Shown: positions 37,860-49,018 of the stretch, in pieces
Numbering within the stretch: the first letter of the stretch is position 1
How the letters are laid out: each line of letters starts with the position of its first letter
Source: Nocardioides anomalus
GTDB lineage: Bacteria; Actinomycetota; Actinomycetes; Propionibacteriales; Nocardioidaceae
Assembly (NCBI RefSeq): GCF_011046535.1
Contig: NZ_CP049257.1
Location: 3,224,001-3,288,000, forward strand
Reading direction: 5' to 3'
DNA: 64,000 nt
The notes under the pieces: generated by a model
Database searches by the model: none
The model's input: the letters and a program-made list of their open reading frames with translations, nothing else
Told to the model about the DNA's origin: nothing
Position numbers and translations under genes: made by a program

Positions 37860-39299
37860 ATGTGGAGGGAGTGCGGGGTCGGGGGCCAGTCGTTCGACCA
37901 CTACGCGCGGCTGGTGCGGCGCGTCCTGGGGGTCAGCGCGGCCACGGTCTCGCTCGTCGAGGCCGACCGCCAGGTGCTGCCCGGCGCGATCGGCCTGCCC
38001 GCGCCGTACGACGAGCTGCGGGAGACCCCGCTGACCCACTCGTTCTGCCGCTACGTGGTCGCCGACCAGCTCCCGCTCGTCGTCTCCGACGCCCGCACCG
38101 ACCCGCGGCTGGCCACGAGCCCGGCAGTCACCGACATGGGCGTCGTCGCGTACGCCGGGTGGCCGGTGCGCGACGCGAGCGGCCGGGTCGTGGGGTCGCT
38201 GTGCGCGATCGAGTCCGCCCCGCGCGACTGGAGCGCCGACGACCTCGAGGTCCTCGAGGACCTCGCGACCGCCTGCTCGGCCGAGCTCCAGCACACCGTG
38301 CGGATGGCCGAGGACAGCGAGAGCCTGACCCGGGCCGTCTTCGAGGCCGCGCCGGTGGCGATGGCCTTCCACGACGCCGACGGCCGCCCCCTCCTGGTCA
38401 ACAGCCGCGCCGAGCGGGCCCTGGCCGGCGAGGGGGCCACGCTGCTGCGGCGCGCGCTCGAGGACGAGGTCGAGGAGCCGGTGACCGAGTGGGTCGGGCC
38501 GCCGGGTCGGCGCCGCGCGCTCGTCCCTTCCAGCCGCCGGATCCACCGCGCCGACGGCACGCCCTGGGGCACCCTCGTGGTCGCGCAGGACGTGACCGCA
38601 CTGGCCCGGGCCGTCGCGGTCAAGGACGAGTTCATGGCCACCGTCTCCCACGAGCTCCGCACCCCGCTGACCTCGATCGCCGCGTGCGTCGAGCTGCTGT
38701 CCGACGAGGTGCCCACGTCCTCCGAGCTGGCCCACCAGCTCCTCGAGCGGATGGAGCGCGCCGCCGCGAACCTGCACCGGCGCATCGACCAGCTGCTGCT
38801 CATGGGTGATCGCCACGAGCAGCTCGTGCGCGAGCCCACCGACCTGGCCCGGCTCTGCCGCCTGGTCCGCGTCACCTTCACCGAGGCCGCGGTCCAGCGC
38901 GGCGTGGCCCTGAGGGTCGAGGACGACGGTCCGCAGTGGGCCGAGGTCGACGCCCGCCGGGTCGAGCAGGCGCTGGAGAACCTCATGGCCAACGCGCTCA
39001 AGTACACCCCGCCCGGCGGCCACGTCACCGTCACGGTGCGCGGGTGCGACGACGCAGTGGACCTGGAGTTCGCCGACGACGGTGTGGGCATGGACGCGGA
39101 CGAGGTGGAGCAGGCCTTCGACCTGTTCTGGCGCGCCGACTCCTCGCGGCGCAGCGCCGTCCAGGGGCTCGGCCTCGGCCTCACCCTGGTCCGCGAGATC
39201 GCCCGGCAGCACCACGGCACTGTGCGGATCGAGAGCGCCCTGGCCGAGGGCACCCGGGTCGTGCTGCACCTGCCGCGAGGGCCGGTCACCGCGGACTGA
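37860..39299 (+). CDS. GAF-PAS sensor histidine kinase
   Basis: Cytosolic kinase of 479 residues. A GAF domain spans about 10-145 (VSLVEADRQVLPG, HSFCRYVV, GSLCAIE), a short PAS about 155-245, HisKA has SHELRTPLTS with His264, and HATPase has NALKYTPPGG, DDGVGM and GLGLGLTLV. There is no transmembrane segment and no partner regulator adjacent. ATG 37860 is chosen over GTG 37851 because of a possible leaderless promoter. The signal is unknown; light, redox or small ligands are typical for GAF/PAS sensors. Confidence 0.92.
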   Translation: MWRECGVGGQSFDHYARLVRRVLGVSAATVSLVEADRQVLPGAIGLPAPYDELRETPLTHSFCRYVVADQLPLVVSDARTDPRLATSPAVTDMGVVAYAGWPVRDASGRVVGSLCAIESAPRDWSADDLEVLEDLATACSAELQHTVRMAEDSESLTRAVFEAAPVAMAFHDADGRPLLVNSRAERALAGEGATLLRRALEDEVEEPVTEWVGPPGRRRALVPSSRRIHRADGTPWGTLVVAQDVTALARAVAVKDEFMATVSHELRTPLTSIAACVELLSDEVPTSSELAHQLLERMERAAANLHRRIDQLLLMGDRHEQLVREPTDLARLCRLVRVTFTEAAVQRGVALRVEDDGPQWAEVDARRVEQALENLMANALKYTPPGGHVTVTVRGCDDAVDLEFADDGVGMDADEVEQAFDLFWRADSSRRSAVQGLGLGLTLVREIARQHHGTVRIESALAEGTRVVLHLPRGPVTAD

Positions 39300-39343
39300 G
39301 AACCGGTTTGCCTCCGGCCGGGCCGGTCGAGCACCCTGCGACC

Positions 39344-40525
39344 ATGCCCGCCCCCACGACCGCCCCCACCCTGACCGACGGCGTCGTGACGCTGCGGGCG
39401 CACCGAGCGGACGACGTGCCCCGCATCGTCGAGCAGTGCCGGGACCCGGAGTCGGTGGCGTGGACGACGGTGCCGACGCCGTACGACGAGGAGGACGCCC
39501 GCACCTACGCCCTGGAGATCGTGCCGCAGGGCTGGGCCGAGGGTCGCTGCGAGTTCGCGGTCGAGGTGGACCGCCGGTTCGCGGGCAGCGTGGCGCTGCG
39601 CCACGAGGCGCCGGGGGTGGCCGAGATCGCCTACGGCTCGCACCCCGACGTCCGCGGTACGGGGGCGATGGAGCGGGCGCTGCGGCTGGTGCTCGCGTGG
39701 GGGTTCGAGGAGCAGGGGCTGCGCACCGTGGTCTGGCGCGCGTTCGTCGGCAACTGGGCCAGCCGGCGGCTGGCCTGGCGCCTCGGGTTCCGGCTCGAGG
39801 GCACCCTGCGCGGCCTCCTCCCCCAGCGCGGCGCGCTGCACGACGCGTGGGTCGGGACGCTGCAGCACACCGACCCGCAGGCGCCCGCGACGGTGTGGCT
39901 CGACAACCCGGCCCTCGAGGGCGACGGGGTGCGGCTGCGCCCGTTCCGCGCCGACGACGCCGAGCGGGTGGCCGAGGGCATCGGCGACGCCGACGCCCAG
40001 CACTGGCTGGCCTTCCTGCCGCGCGACCCCGGCCCGGTCCAGGGCGCGGCGTACGTCGTGCAGGTCACCGACCGCCTGGCCGGCGGGCACACGATCACGT
40101 GGGCGGTGGCCGACCCGGCCGACGACCGGCTGCTCGGCGCGGTCGGCCTCTACCGGCTGGCCGAGGAGCCCGAGCTCGGCTACTGGACCCACCCGGACGC
40201 ACGCGGCCGCGGGCTCACCACCCGCGCCGGCGCGCTGGCCGTCGACCACGCCTTCGGCACGCTCGGGCTGCCCCGGCTGGCGGCGTACGTCTCGGCGCCG
40301 AACACCGCCTCGCGCGCGGTGCTCGAGCGGCTCGGCTTCCGCGAGACCGGCACCCGCCGCGAGGCCGCGCGCACCGGCGCGGGCGAGGTCGTCGACCTGG
40401 TCGGCTACGACCTGCTGGCCGCGGAGTGGCCGGAACGCTCGGAGCGGTCGACGCGGAACGCCAGCGCCAGCACCACGAACCCCGCGACCGACAGCACCGA
40501 GCCGATGAGCAGCGGCGAGGCGTAG
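39344..40525 (+). CDS. double GNAT acetyltransferase
   Basis: Two GNAT domains of the RimJ/RimL type in one 393-residue chain: domain 1 about 8-178 (VTLRAHRADDV; AYGSHPDVRGTGAMERAL; NWASRRLAWRLGF) and domain 2 about 190-360 (VRLRPFRADDAERV; GYWTHPDARGRGLTTRA; NTASRAVLERLGF). Both acetyl-CoA loops look usable. Substrate unknown. The last roughly 35 residues are low-complexity Ser/Thr/Asn and lie entirely within an antiparallel overlap with the MFS gene, so they are probably an accidental extension. Confidence 0.9.
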   Translation: MPAPTTAPTLTDGVVTLRAHRADDVPRIVEQCRDPESVAWTTVPTPYDEEDARTYALEIVPQGWAEGRCEFAVEVDRRFAGSVALRHEAPGVAEIAYGSHPDVRGTGAMERALRLVLAWGFEEQGLRTVVWRAFVGNWASRRLAWRLGFRLEGTLRGLLPQRGALHDAWVGTLQHTDPQAPATVWLDNPALEGDGVRLRPFRADDAERVAEGIGDADAQHWLAFLPRDPGPVQGAAYVVQVTDRLAGGHTITWAVADPADDRLLGAVGLYRLAEEPELGYWTHPDARGRGLTTRAGALAVDHAFGTLGLPRLAAYVSAPNTASRAVLERLGFRETGTRREAARTGAGEVVDLVGYDLLAAEWPERSERSTRNASASTTNPATDSTEPMSSGEA

Positions 40526-41670
40526 CCGTACCCGGCGGCGATGGTCAGCCCGCCCAGCCACGCGCCCAGCGCGTTGCCGATGTTGAGCGAGCCGTGGCTC
40601 AGCGCGGCGCCGAGGGTCTCGGCGTGCTCAGCGGCGTCGATGAGCCGCATCATCATGCCCAGGGCCAGCACCGAGCCGACGCCGGTGACCAGGAACATGG
40701 CCGGCAGCACGACGTACCCGTGCGGCAACAGCACCCAGGAGAGCAGCAGCGTGGCGGCCATGCCCAGGGGGGCGATGAGCAGCGAGGTCTTGAGCGACCA
40801 GTCGACCATGATCCCGGCCACCCAGTTGCCGACGACCATGCCGAGCCCCAGCGTGAGCAGGAACAGCGGCACGGCGGCGTCGGGCAGGTCGGCCACCCGC
40901 GTGGCCATCGGGGCGACGTAGGAGAACAGCGCGAACATCCCGCCGAAGCCCACCGCGCCGGCGGTGATGGTGAACCACACCTGCGGCTTGCGCAGGGCCA
41001 GCAGCTCGCGGCGGCCGGTGGCCTCCGGGTTGCCCGGGAGGTGGGGCACGAAGGACAGGACCATCGCGATGGTCAGCGCGGCCAGCGCGGTCACCACCCA
41101 GTACGACGCGCGCCAGCCCAGGTGCTGGCCCAGCCAGGTCGCCGCGGGCACGCCGATGGTGTTGGCGATCGGCAGGCCCATGAGGACCATGGCCATCGCC
41201 CGTCCGCGCCGCTCGGGCGCGACCATGCCCGCCGCCACCAGCGAGGCGACCCCGAAGTAGCCGCCGTGCGGCAGCCCGTCCAGGAACCGCGCCAGCATGA
41301 GCGTCTCGTAGTTGGGCGCCAGCGCGCTCAGCGCGTTGAAGAGCGCGTACGCCGCCATGAGCCCGAGCAGCAGGGCTCGCCGCGGCAGCTTGGCCCCGAA
41401 GTAGGCCAGCACCGGCGCCCCGACCACGACGCCCAGGGCGTACGCCGAGATGACGTGCCCGGCCTTCGGGATCGAGATGTCCACGCCGTCGGCCAGCTGC
41501 GGCAGCACGCCCATGGTCACGAACTCGGTCGTGCCGATGGTGAAGCCACCCAGCGCCAGCGCCAGGATGGCCGGCCAGAACCGCGCGGCGACCGCGGCCG
41601 GACCGCCGCTGGTCGCGGCGTCGCCGCCGCTGCGCCCGGCCTGCTCGGTCGTCTGGGACATCGTCACCAT
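40405..41670 (-). CDS. MFS transporter, DHA1 drug/sugar efflux type
   Basis: Twelve-helix proton-driven exporter of 421 residues. The TEFVTMGVLPQLADG motif after helix 1 is typical of the AraJ/CmlA-like DHA1 group, and the loop FGAKLPRRALL is a weak form of the usual loop 2-3 signature. An Ala/Gly-rich cytoplasmic N-terminus precedes helix 1. ATG 41670 is used; ATG 41661 is also possible. Its 3' end overlaps the convergent GNAT gene by 121 bp. The substrate is unknown. Confidence 0.9.
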   Translation of the reverse strand: MVTMSQTTEQAGRSGGDAATSGGPAAVAARFWPAILALALGGFTIGTTEFVTMGVLPQLADGVDISIPKAGHVISAYALGVVVGAPVLAYFGAKLPRRALLLGLMAAYALFNALSALAPNYETLMLARFLDGLPHGGYFGVASLVAAGMVAPERRGRAMAMVLMGLPIANTIGVPAATWLGQHLGWRASYWVVTALAALTIAMVLSFVPHLPGNPEATGRRELLALRKPQVWFTITAGAVGFGGMFALFSYVAPMATRVADLPDAAVPLFLLTLGLGMVVGNWVAGIMVDWSLKTSLLIAPLGMAATLLLSWVLLPHGYVVLPAMFLVTGVGSVLALGMMMRLIDAAEHAETLGAALSHGSLNIGNALGAWLGGLTIAAGYGYASPLLIGSVLSVAGFVVLALAFRVDRSERSGHSAASRS

Positions 41671-41685
41671 GGTCCAAGGCGACAC

Positions 41686-41954
41686 CCCCAGGCGCCTATT
41701 CCGCGCGCGTGCGGGTGACGGGGGTCACCAGGGGTCCGGGCAGGCCGTGCCGCGGAGCCCGTCGCCGGACTTGAGCACCGCTCGCTCGGCGCGCCGGATC
41801 GGGTCAGGTGCGCCCGCCGCGCGGCCGGGGCGTGCTGGCGCGCCGGCCGCGCGGCGGGGGTGCCTGAGCTGATCCGAGGAGAGCGCGCCGAGCACGCCGT
41901 GCCGGAGGCGCGGCAGACAGCCCGGCACGCCGTGCCGGAGGCGCGGCCACATGA
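41686..41954. repeat. intergenic GC-rich repeat region
   Basis: No gene is supported here. A 23-bp direct repeat, starting GCACGCCGTGCCGGAGGC, occurs at 41892-41914 and 41925-41947 with a 33-bp period. A second imperfect pair (GCGC-CCGCCGCGCGG type) lies at about 41810-41865. The GCCGGAGGC core recalls the CGGCATG repeat clusters at 28.8-31.7 kb. Confidence 0.6.
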
Positions 41955-42502
41955 CTAGCCCTGGCTGACGACCTTGACCTTGGACTCGACCACGAAGACC
42001 TCACCGGAGGCCGGGGCGCAGGACTGTCCGGCGTACTGCGCGGCGTCGGCGTACTGCCCGGTGACCTCGATGGTCTGCTCGCTGCGGGCCGCGATGTTGC
42101 GCGCGGTGTCGTAGACCTTGACCTGGTCGGCCTGGCCCACGCGCTGGACGGTGGCCTCGTAGTCCTTGGGCCACACCGGGGTGGTCGGGGTGCCGTCGGT
42201 GCCGACCACGCTGACGCAGCGGTCGGCGCCGAGGGTGACCTTGCCGAGCAGCTGGTCGGTCCCGCCGCTGGCCTTGATCTCCTGGCCGGAGGTCAGGATG
42301 GTCAGGCGGGTGCCGCTGACCAGCTGCTCCTTGTCGTAGTGGAAGTGCAGGATGGTCAGCCCCAGCGCCGCGAGCAGCACCGGCACCACGACGCACACGG
42401 CGTAGCCGAACGGCGTCAGCGTGCGGCGGTCGATGTCCGGCGGGCGCGGCGTGCGCCCGTCCTGGCCCACGGTGCCGCTCGGGCTCCCGCTCGGGGTCTC
42501 GC

Positions 42503-42506
<4 letters not shown>
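41955..42506 (-). CDS. small membrane protein of unknown function (DUF4307-like)
   Basis: Protein of 183 residues: a Pro-rich cytoplasmic N-terminus (about 35 residues), one transmembrane helix ([20 protein letters not shown]) and an outer domain of about 125 residues with two Cys ([14 protein letters not shown]). Overall layout recalls actinobacterial DUF4307 membrane proteins, but I do not recognise the outer domain with certainty. The GTG start overlaps the icd stop (GTGA), so it is translated with isocitrate dehydrogenase. Confidence 0.75.
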
Positions 42507-44713
<2,207 letters not shown>

Positions 44714-44796
44714 GGATCCGTCAGCTCCTCGGTGAGTCTCTTGACGTCAAGATATCTCGGCTTGCACAGGTCCGCGAACCCGGGGCACTGCCCTAC

Positions 44797-44802
44797 TAGC
44801 AT
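44797..44802 (+). promoter_or_regulatory. candidate -10 for leaderless aquaporin transcript
   Basis: TAGCAT fits TANNNT; seven bases later is ATG 44810. No convincing -35 is visible. This supports the second of two in-frame ATGs as the start. Confidence 0.3.
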
Positions 44803-44809
44803 GCCGAAC

Positions 44810-45910
44810 ATGGCTGATTCCTCCACCACCGCCCAGAAGGTCGCGGCCGAGGTCCTGGGGACCTTCGTGCTCGTGTTCTTCGGCTGCGGCTCCGTCGTCT
44901 TCGCGAACAACGCCGGCGGAGGTGCCGACTACGTCGCGGTCGGCTTCACCTTCGGCCTGGCCGTCCTGCTCATGGCCTACGCCGTCGGGCGGATCTCCGG
45001 CGGCCACTTCAACCCGGCCGTCACGATCGGCGCGGCCATGGGCGGCCGGATCGCCTGGCGCCAGACGCTGGTCTACATCGGCTCCCAGCTGGCCGGCGCG
45101 ATCGTGGCCGGGCTGGCGCTGTTCGTGCTGCTCCACGGGTTCGACGACTTCGACTCCGAGGGCAACATGGGCCAGAACTTCTTCGGCGACCAGGGCAGCG
45201 GCTACGCCTGGTGGGCGGCGTTCCTGCTCGAGCTGATCCTCACCTTCCTCTTCGTCACCGTGATCCTCGCGGTCACCGACGCCCGCTTCGAGCACCCCGC
45301 CCTGGCCCCGCTGGCCATCGGCCTCACGCTCACCGCGATCCACTTCGTCGCGATCCCGGCGACCGGCACCTCGGTCAACCCGGCCCGCTCGATCGGCCCG
45401 GCCCTGTTCGCCGGCACCGACGCGATCGTCCAGCTGTGGCTGTTCATCCTCGCCCCGCTCATCGGCGGCGCCGTGGGCGGCCTGGTCTACCCGCTGCTGT
45501 TCGGCCACGGCACCGAGCCGGTCCCCGGCTCCGGCCTGGTCTTCGCCCGCCCGACGACCGCGGCGGTGCCCGGCTACGGCGCGCCGGACCAGTTCCAGCA
45601 GGAGTGGAACCAGCAGGCCGCCGAGCAGGCCGCCTGGGAGCAGGAGCCGATCATCCAGGACGGCTGGCAGTGGGACCACGCCGCGCAGGAGTGGAAGCCG
45701 CTCGAGCAGTGGCAGCCCGCCCAGCCCGCTCAGTCCGCTCAGCCGGCGGCCACCCCCGAGGCGACCCAGATCGCGGACCCCACGCCGACACCGGCTCCGA
45801 CCCCCGCACCGCCCGCGGTCACCGACCCGGCGGTCTCGCCGGGCGAGCAGCCGCCGGCCCAGCCGGGCTGGACCGACCCGAGCGCGACGCAGGAGCGTCC
45901 GCCGCAGTAG
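44810..45910 (+). CDS. aquaporin (MIP family) with long C-terminal tail
   Basis: Water or small-solute channel of 366 residues. Six helices and both NPA boxes are present, HFNPAVT (Asn68) and SVNPARS (Asn190), with the Arg of the selectivity filter after the second. The core resembles AqpZ. Residues from about 245 onward form an unusual cytoplasmic tail of about 120 residues: a Gln/Trp-rich part (EWNQQAAEQAAWEQEP, GWQWDHAAQEWKPLEQWQ) then a Pro/Ala/Thr-rich part. The alternative start is ATG 44801. Followed by a hairpin terminator. Confidence 0.93.
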   Translation: MADSSTTAQKVAAEVLGTFVLVFFGCGSVVFANNAGGGADYVAVGFTFGLAVLLMAYAVGRISGGHFNPAVTIGAAMGGRIAWRQTLVYIGSQLAGAIVAGLALFVLLHGFDDFDSEGNMGQNFFGDQGSGYAWWAAFLLELILTFLFVTVILAVTDARFEHPALAPLAIGLTLTAIHFVAIPATGTSVNPARSIGPALFAGTDAIVQLWLFILAPLIGGAVGGLVYPLLFGHGTEPVPGSGLVFARPTTAAVPGYGAPDQFQQEWNQQAAEQAAWEQEPIIQDGWQWDHAAQEWKPLEQWQPAQPAQSAQPAATPEATQIADPTPTPAPTPAPPAVTDPAVSPGEQPPAQPGWTDPSATQERPPQ

Positions 45911-45918
45911 TCCCCGGT

Positions 45919-46629
45919 CTAGGGCCCGGTCCGGAGCCGCAGCTCCACGACCGGGCCCTCGAGCGCGAGCTGCTCGACCAGTCCGACGCCGCGCGCGTAC
46001 AGCGACTGCAGACCCGACTGCGGGGCGTCCACGTCGGTGGTCTCCAGAGCGACCACGTCGGTGAACCGCCCGACCGGCGTGCTCACCGTCTCGTCGAGGG
46101 AGGAGACCGTCGCGCGCACGTCGACCACGCCGGCGGCGTACGCCGCGCGCCAGCCGTCACCGAGCCGCGGCCCGGCCGGCATGGCCAGCCCGGCCCCCGC
46201 ACCGTCCTCGCCGACCCGCCAGAGGCCGTCGCGGCCGAAGCACCACACGTTGCCGTCGCGGTCCTGGGCGTAGTGGTCGGTGGTCGTCGTCCCGTCCGGC
46301 ATGGTGAGCTCGCGCGCCGTCGTCGCCACGCCCGCGATGTCCTCGGTCCCGGGCAGCACGCGGGCGGTGGCCGTGCCCTCGATCCCCGGCGCGGCGCCGC
46401 TCACGTCGTAGGTCCACACCGCACCCGACGGGAGCGGGAACCACACGTTGTCGACGCCGTCGACGAAGTCGCCAGGGTCCGGCGAGGGCGTCGGCACCAC
46501 GAGCTCGTCGACGCCGGTCGGCCGGCTCGGCGGCGACGCCGTGCCGCACCCGGCGAGGGCCACCAGCACCACCGCCACGAGCGCGGCGCACCGTCCCGCC
46601 CGCCTCGCCACCCTCACATCGTCGCGCAC
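45919..46629 (-). CDS. predicted lipoprotein of unknown function
   Basis: Secreted lipoprotein of about 236 residues. The signal ends in lipobox VALAGC; a Pro/Thr-rich linker follows, then a domain with FVDGVDNVWFPLPSGAVWTY, an opening repeatedly seen in actinobacterial secreted proteins of unknown role. The start is uncertain: GTG at 46629, 46617 or 46611 are all in frame; the shorter ones give a more normal signal peptide. Convergent with the aquaporin gene, whose terminator hairpin lies inside this gene's 3' end. Confidence 0.8.
   Translation of the reverse strand: MRDDVRVARRAGRCAALVAVVLVALAGCGTASPPSRPTGVDELVVPTPSPDPGDFVDGVDNVWFPLPSGAVWTYDVSGAAPGIEGTATARVLPGTEDIAGVATTARELTMPDGTTTTDHYAQDRDGNVWCFGRDGLWRVGEDGAGAGLAMPAGPRLGDGWRAAYAAGVVDVRATVSSLDETVSTPVGRFTDVVALETTDVDAPQSGLQSLYARGVGLVEQLALEGPVVELRLRTGP
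45921..45959 (+). terminator. hairpin terminator after aquaporin, inside the convergent gene
   Basis: Perfect 11-bp stem (AGGGCCCGGTC at 45921-45931, complement at 45949-45959) with an inner GGAGC/GCTCC stem. It starts 11 nt after the aquaporin stop and lies within the last codons of the lipoprotein gene. Confidence 0.65.
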
Positions 46630-46681
46630 GCCGCCGCTGCTAGCGTCACTCGGGCAACCTTCCCCTCTCTAGGAGTAGAAC

Positions 46682-47668
46682 GTGAGCTCTGACCCTCTGA
46701 AGGTCGCCGTCACCGGTGCCGCCGGCCAGATCGGCTACAGCCTGCTGTTCCGCCTCGCGAGCGGCGCGCTCGCCGGCGACCGGCCGATCGAGCTGCGCTT
46801 GCTCGAGATCGAGCCCGCGCTCAAGGCGCTCGAGGGCGTGGTCATGGAGCTCGACGACTGCGCGTTCCCGCAGCTGGCCGGCGTCCAGATCGGCTCCGAC
46901 CCCGAGCAGATCTTCGACGGCGTCAACCTCGCGCTGCTGGTCGGCGCCCGCCCGCGCGGCCCGGGCATGGAGCGCGGTGACCTGCTCGAGGCCAACGGCG
47001 CGATCTTCACCGCCCAGGGCCAGGCCCTCAACAAGGTCGCGGCCGACGACGTGCGCATCGGCGTGACCGGCAACCCGGCCAACACCAACGCGCTCATCGC
47101 GATGAGCAACGCCCCCGACATCCCGCAGGAGCGGTTCTCGGCGCTGACCCGCCTCGACCACAACCGCGCGATCTCCCAGCTGGCCGCCAAGGTCGGTGCG
47201 CCGGTCACCTCGATCAAGCAGATGACGATCTGGGGCAACCACTCCGCGACGCAGTACCCCGACCTGTTCCACGCCACGGTGGACGGCAAGGTCGCCGCCG
47301 AGGTCGTCGACGACCAGGACTGGCTGGAGAACACCTTCATCCCGACCGTGGCCAAGCGCGGCGCCGCGATCATCGAGGCCCGCGGCTCGTCCTCGGCCGC
47401 CTCGGCCGCCAGCGCCACCATCGACGCCGCCCACGACTGGCTGTTCGGCTCGGCCGACAACGACTGGGTCTCGATGGCGGTGCGCTCCGACGGCTCCTAC
47501 GACGTGCCCGAGGGCCTCGTGTCGTCGTTCCCCGTGGTGACCGAGGACGGCGACTGGACGATCGTCCAGGGCCTGGGCATCGACGAGTTCTCCCGGGCGC
47601 GGATCGATGCCTCCACCGCCGAGCTGGCCGAGGAGCGCGACGCGGTCAAGGAGCTCGGCCTGATCTGA
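46682..47668 (+). CDS. mdh: malate dehydrogenase
   Basis: Interconverts malate and oxaloacetate with NAD. The 328-residue protein has the Rossmann motif [19 protein letters not shown], the substrate-loop [13 protein letters not shown], the Asp-Arg pair region LTRLDHNRA and the catalytic His in [11 protein letters not shown], i.e. the cytosolic-type (group 1) MDH. GTG 46682 is fixed by AGGAG 6 nt upstream. Monocistronic, ended by a strong bidirectional hairpin. Confidence 0.97.
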   Translation: MSSDPLKVAVTGAAGQIGYSLLFRLASGALAGDRPIELRLLEIEPALKALEGVVMELDDCAFPQLAGVQIGSDPEQIFDGVNLALLVGARPRGPGMERGDLLEANGAIFTAQGQALNKVAADDVRIGVTGNPANTNALIAMSNAPDIPQERFSALTRLDHNRAISQLAAKVGAPVTSIKQMTIWGNHSATQYPDLFHATVDGKVAAEVVDDQDWLENTFIPTVAKRGAAIIEARGSSSAASAASATIDAAHDWLFGSADNDWVSMAVRSDGSYDVPEGLVSSFPVVTEDGDWTIVQGLGIDEFSRARIDASTAELAEERDAVKELGLI

Positions 47669-47682
47669 TCAGCACCGCCTCC

Positions 47683-47718
47683 GGCCGCGCCGTCCACCTC
47701 CGGGTGGGCGGCGCGGTC
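47683..47718. terminator. bidirectional terminator between mdh and the DUF3017 gene
   Basis: Stem CCGCGCCGTCCACC (47685-47698) with GGTGGGCGGCGCGG (47703-47716), one G-T wobble, 4-nt loop, extendable by two pairs. It lies between two convergent stop codons. Confidence 0.75.
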
Positions 47719-47728
47719 GTCTGTGCGG

Positions 47729-48145
47729 CTACCCCGGCTGGTTGGGGATGGTCTGGGCGAGGAAGAACAGCGCGGCGCCGAGGCCGCCGAGGACGACGGC
47801 GTCGAGGAAGCGGTTGCGGACCGCCAGCATGCCGGCGTCGCGGCCGGGCAGGACCAGCCGGAGCAGGGCGGCGAAGCAGAGGCCGGCGGCCAAGCAGCGG
47901 ATCCCGAGGCGCCAGTCGCCGCCCCAGACCACCGCGATGCCGACGCCGCCGACGGCCAGCACCAGCAGGTAGAACGCGCCCCCGATGGTGGAGGGGTAGC
48001 GCCGCTCGTCGGGCTCGGCGGCCTCCGCCGCGGCGGCCTCGAGCTCCTCGTGGATCTCTCCCGGAGTCGGTACGGGTGTCGGGACCGGGGCGTCGTCGTC
48101 CGGCGCGCCCGCGGGGGGCGAGTCGGGCGGCGGCTCCTGCGACAC
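47729..48145 (-). CDS. DUF3017 family membrane protein
   Basis: Protein of 138 residues: an acidic, Pro-rich N-terminus of about 45 residues and three hydrophobic segments (IGGAFYLLVLAVGGVGIAVV, CLAAGLCFAALLRLVL, VVLGGLGAALFFLAQ). This matches the small actinobacterial DUF3017 family found after folD. GTG 48145 starts 5 nt after the folD stop. The function is unknown. Confidence 0.85.
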   Translation of the reverse strand: MSQEPPPDSPPAGAPDDDAPVPTPVPTPGEIHEELEAAAAEAAEPDERRYPSTIGGAFYLLVLAVGGVGIAVVWGGDWRLGIRCLAAGLCFAALLRLVLPGRDAGMLAVRNRFLDAVVLGGLGAALFFLAQTIPNQPG

Positions 48146-48150
48146 GTCCG

Positions 48151-48996
48151 TCAACCCGCGGCCCGCTCGGCCATGAGGACGACGTTGGTGAGCAGCATCG
48201 CGCGGGTCATCGGGCCCACGCCGCCGGGGTTGGGCGAGACCCAGCCGGCGACGTCCCAGACGTCGTCGGCCACGTCGCCGGCGACCTTGCCGTCGACCCG
48301 CGAGACGCCGACGTCGAGCACGGCCGCACCGGGCTTGACCATGTCGCCGCTCACGATGCCCGGCACGCCGGCGGCCGCGATGATGATGTCGGCGTTGCGG
48401 GTGTGCGCGGCCAGGTCGCGGGTGCGCGTGTGCGTCAGCGTGACCGTCGCGTTCTCCGACTTGCGGGTCAGCAGCAGCCCCATGGGCCGGCCGACGGTGA
48501 GCCCGCGGCCGAGCACGACGACCTCGGCACCCTCGATCTGGACCCCGTGGCGGCGCAGCAGCTCGATGCAGCCGACCGGCGTGCAGGGCAGCGACCCTTC
48601 GGCGCCCAGGACGAGCTTGCCGAGGTTGACCGGGTGCAGGCCGTCGACGTCCTTGTCCGGCTCCACCCGCGAGAGCAGCGCGAACTCGTCGAGCCCCGTG
48701 GGCTGCTGGATGATGAAGCCGGTGCACGCCGGGTCGGCGTTCAGCTCGTCGACCACCGCCTCGACCTCGGCCTGGGTCGCGGTGGCCGGCAGGTCGCGGC
48801 GGATCGATTCGATGCCGATCTCGGCGCAGTCCTTGTGCTTGGCGCCGACGTACCAGTGCGAGCCCGGGTCGTCGCCGACCAGGACCGTCCCGAGCCCCGG
48901 CGTGACGCCCCGCTCCCTCAGCGCGGCGACGCGCTCGGCCAGCTCGGCCTTGATCGCCTTGAGGGTGGCGGTGCCGTCGAGCTTCTGTGCGGTCAT
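48151..48996 (-). CDS. folD: methylenetetrahydrofolate dehydrogenase / methenyltetrahydrofolate cyclohydrolase
   Basis: Bifunctional cytosolic enzyme of 281 residues interconverting 5,10-methylene- and 10-formyl-tetrahydrofolate, the latter being the formyl donor of PurN and PurH. Catalytic Tyr-Lys region [30 protein letters not shown] and [15 protein letters not shown] (NADP site) are intact. ATG start, 22 nt after purH. The operon logic is direct: it supplies the folate cofactor for the two preceding purine genes. Confidence 0.96.
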   Translation of the reverse strand: MTAQKLDGTATLKAIKAELAERVAALRERGVTPGLGTVLVGDDPGSHWYVGAKHKDCAEIGIESIRRDLPATATQAEVEAVVDELNADPACTGFIIQQPTGLDEFALLSRVEPDKDVDGLHPVNLGKLVLGAEGSLPCTPVGCIELLRRHGVQIEGAEVVVLGRGLTVGRPMGLLLTRKSENATVTLTHTRTRDLAAHTRNADIIIAAAGVPGIVSGDMVKPGAAVLDVGVSRVDGKVAGDVADDVWDVAGWVSPNPGGVGPMTRAMLLTNVVLMAERAAG

Positions 48997-49018
48997 GGGC
49001 GTCCTCGCTCGGGAGTGG

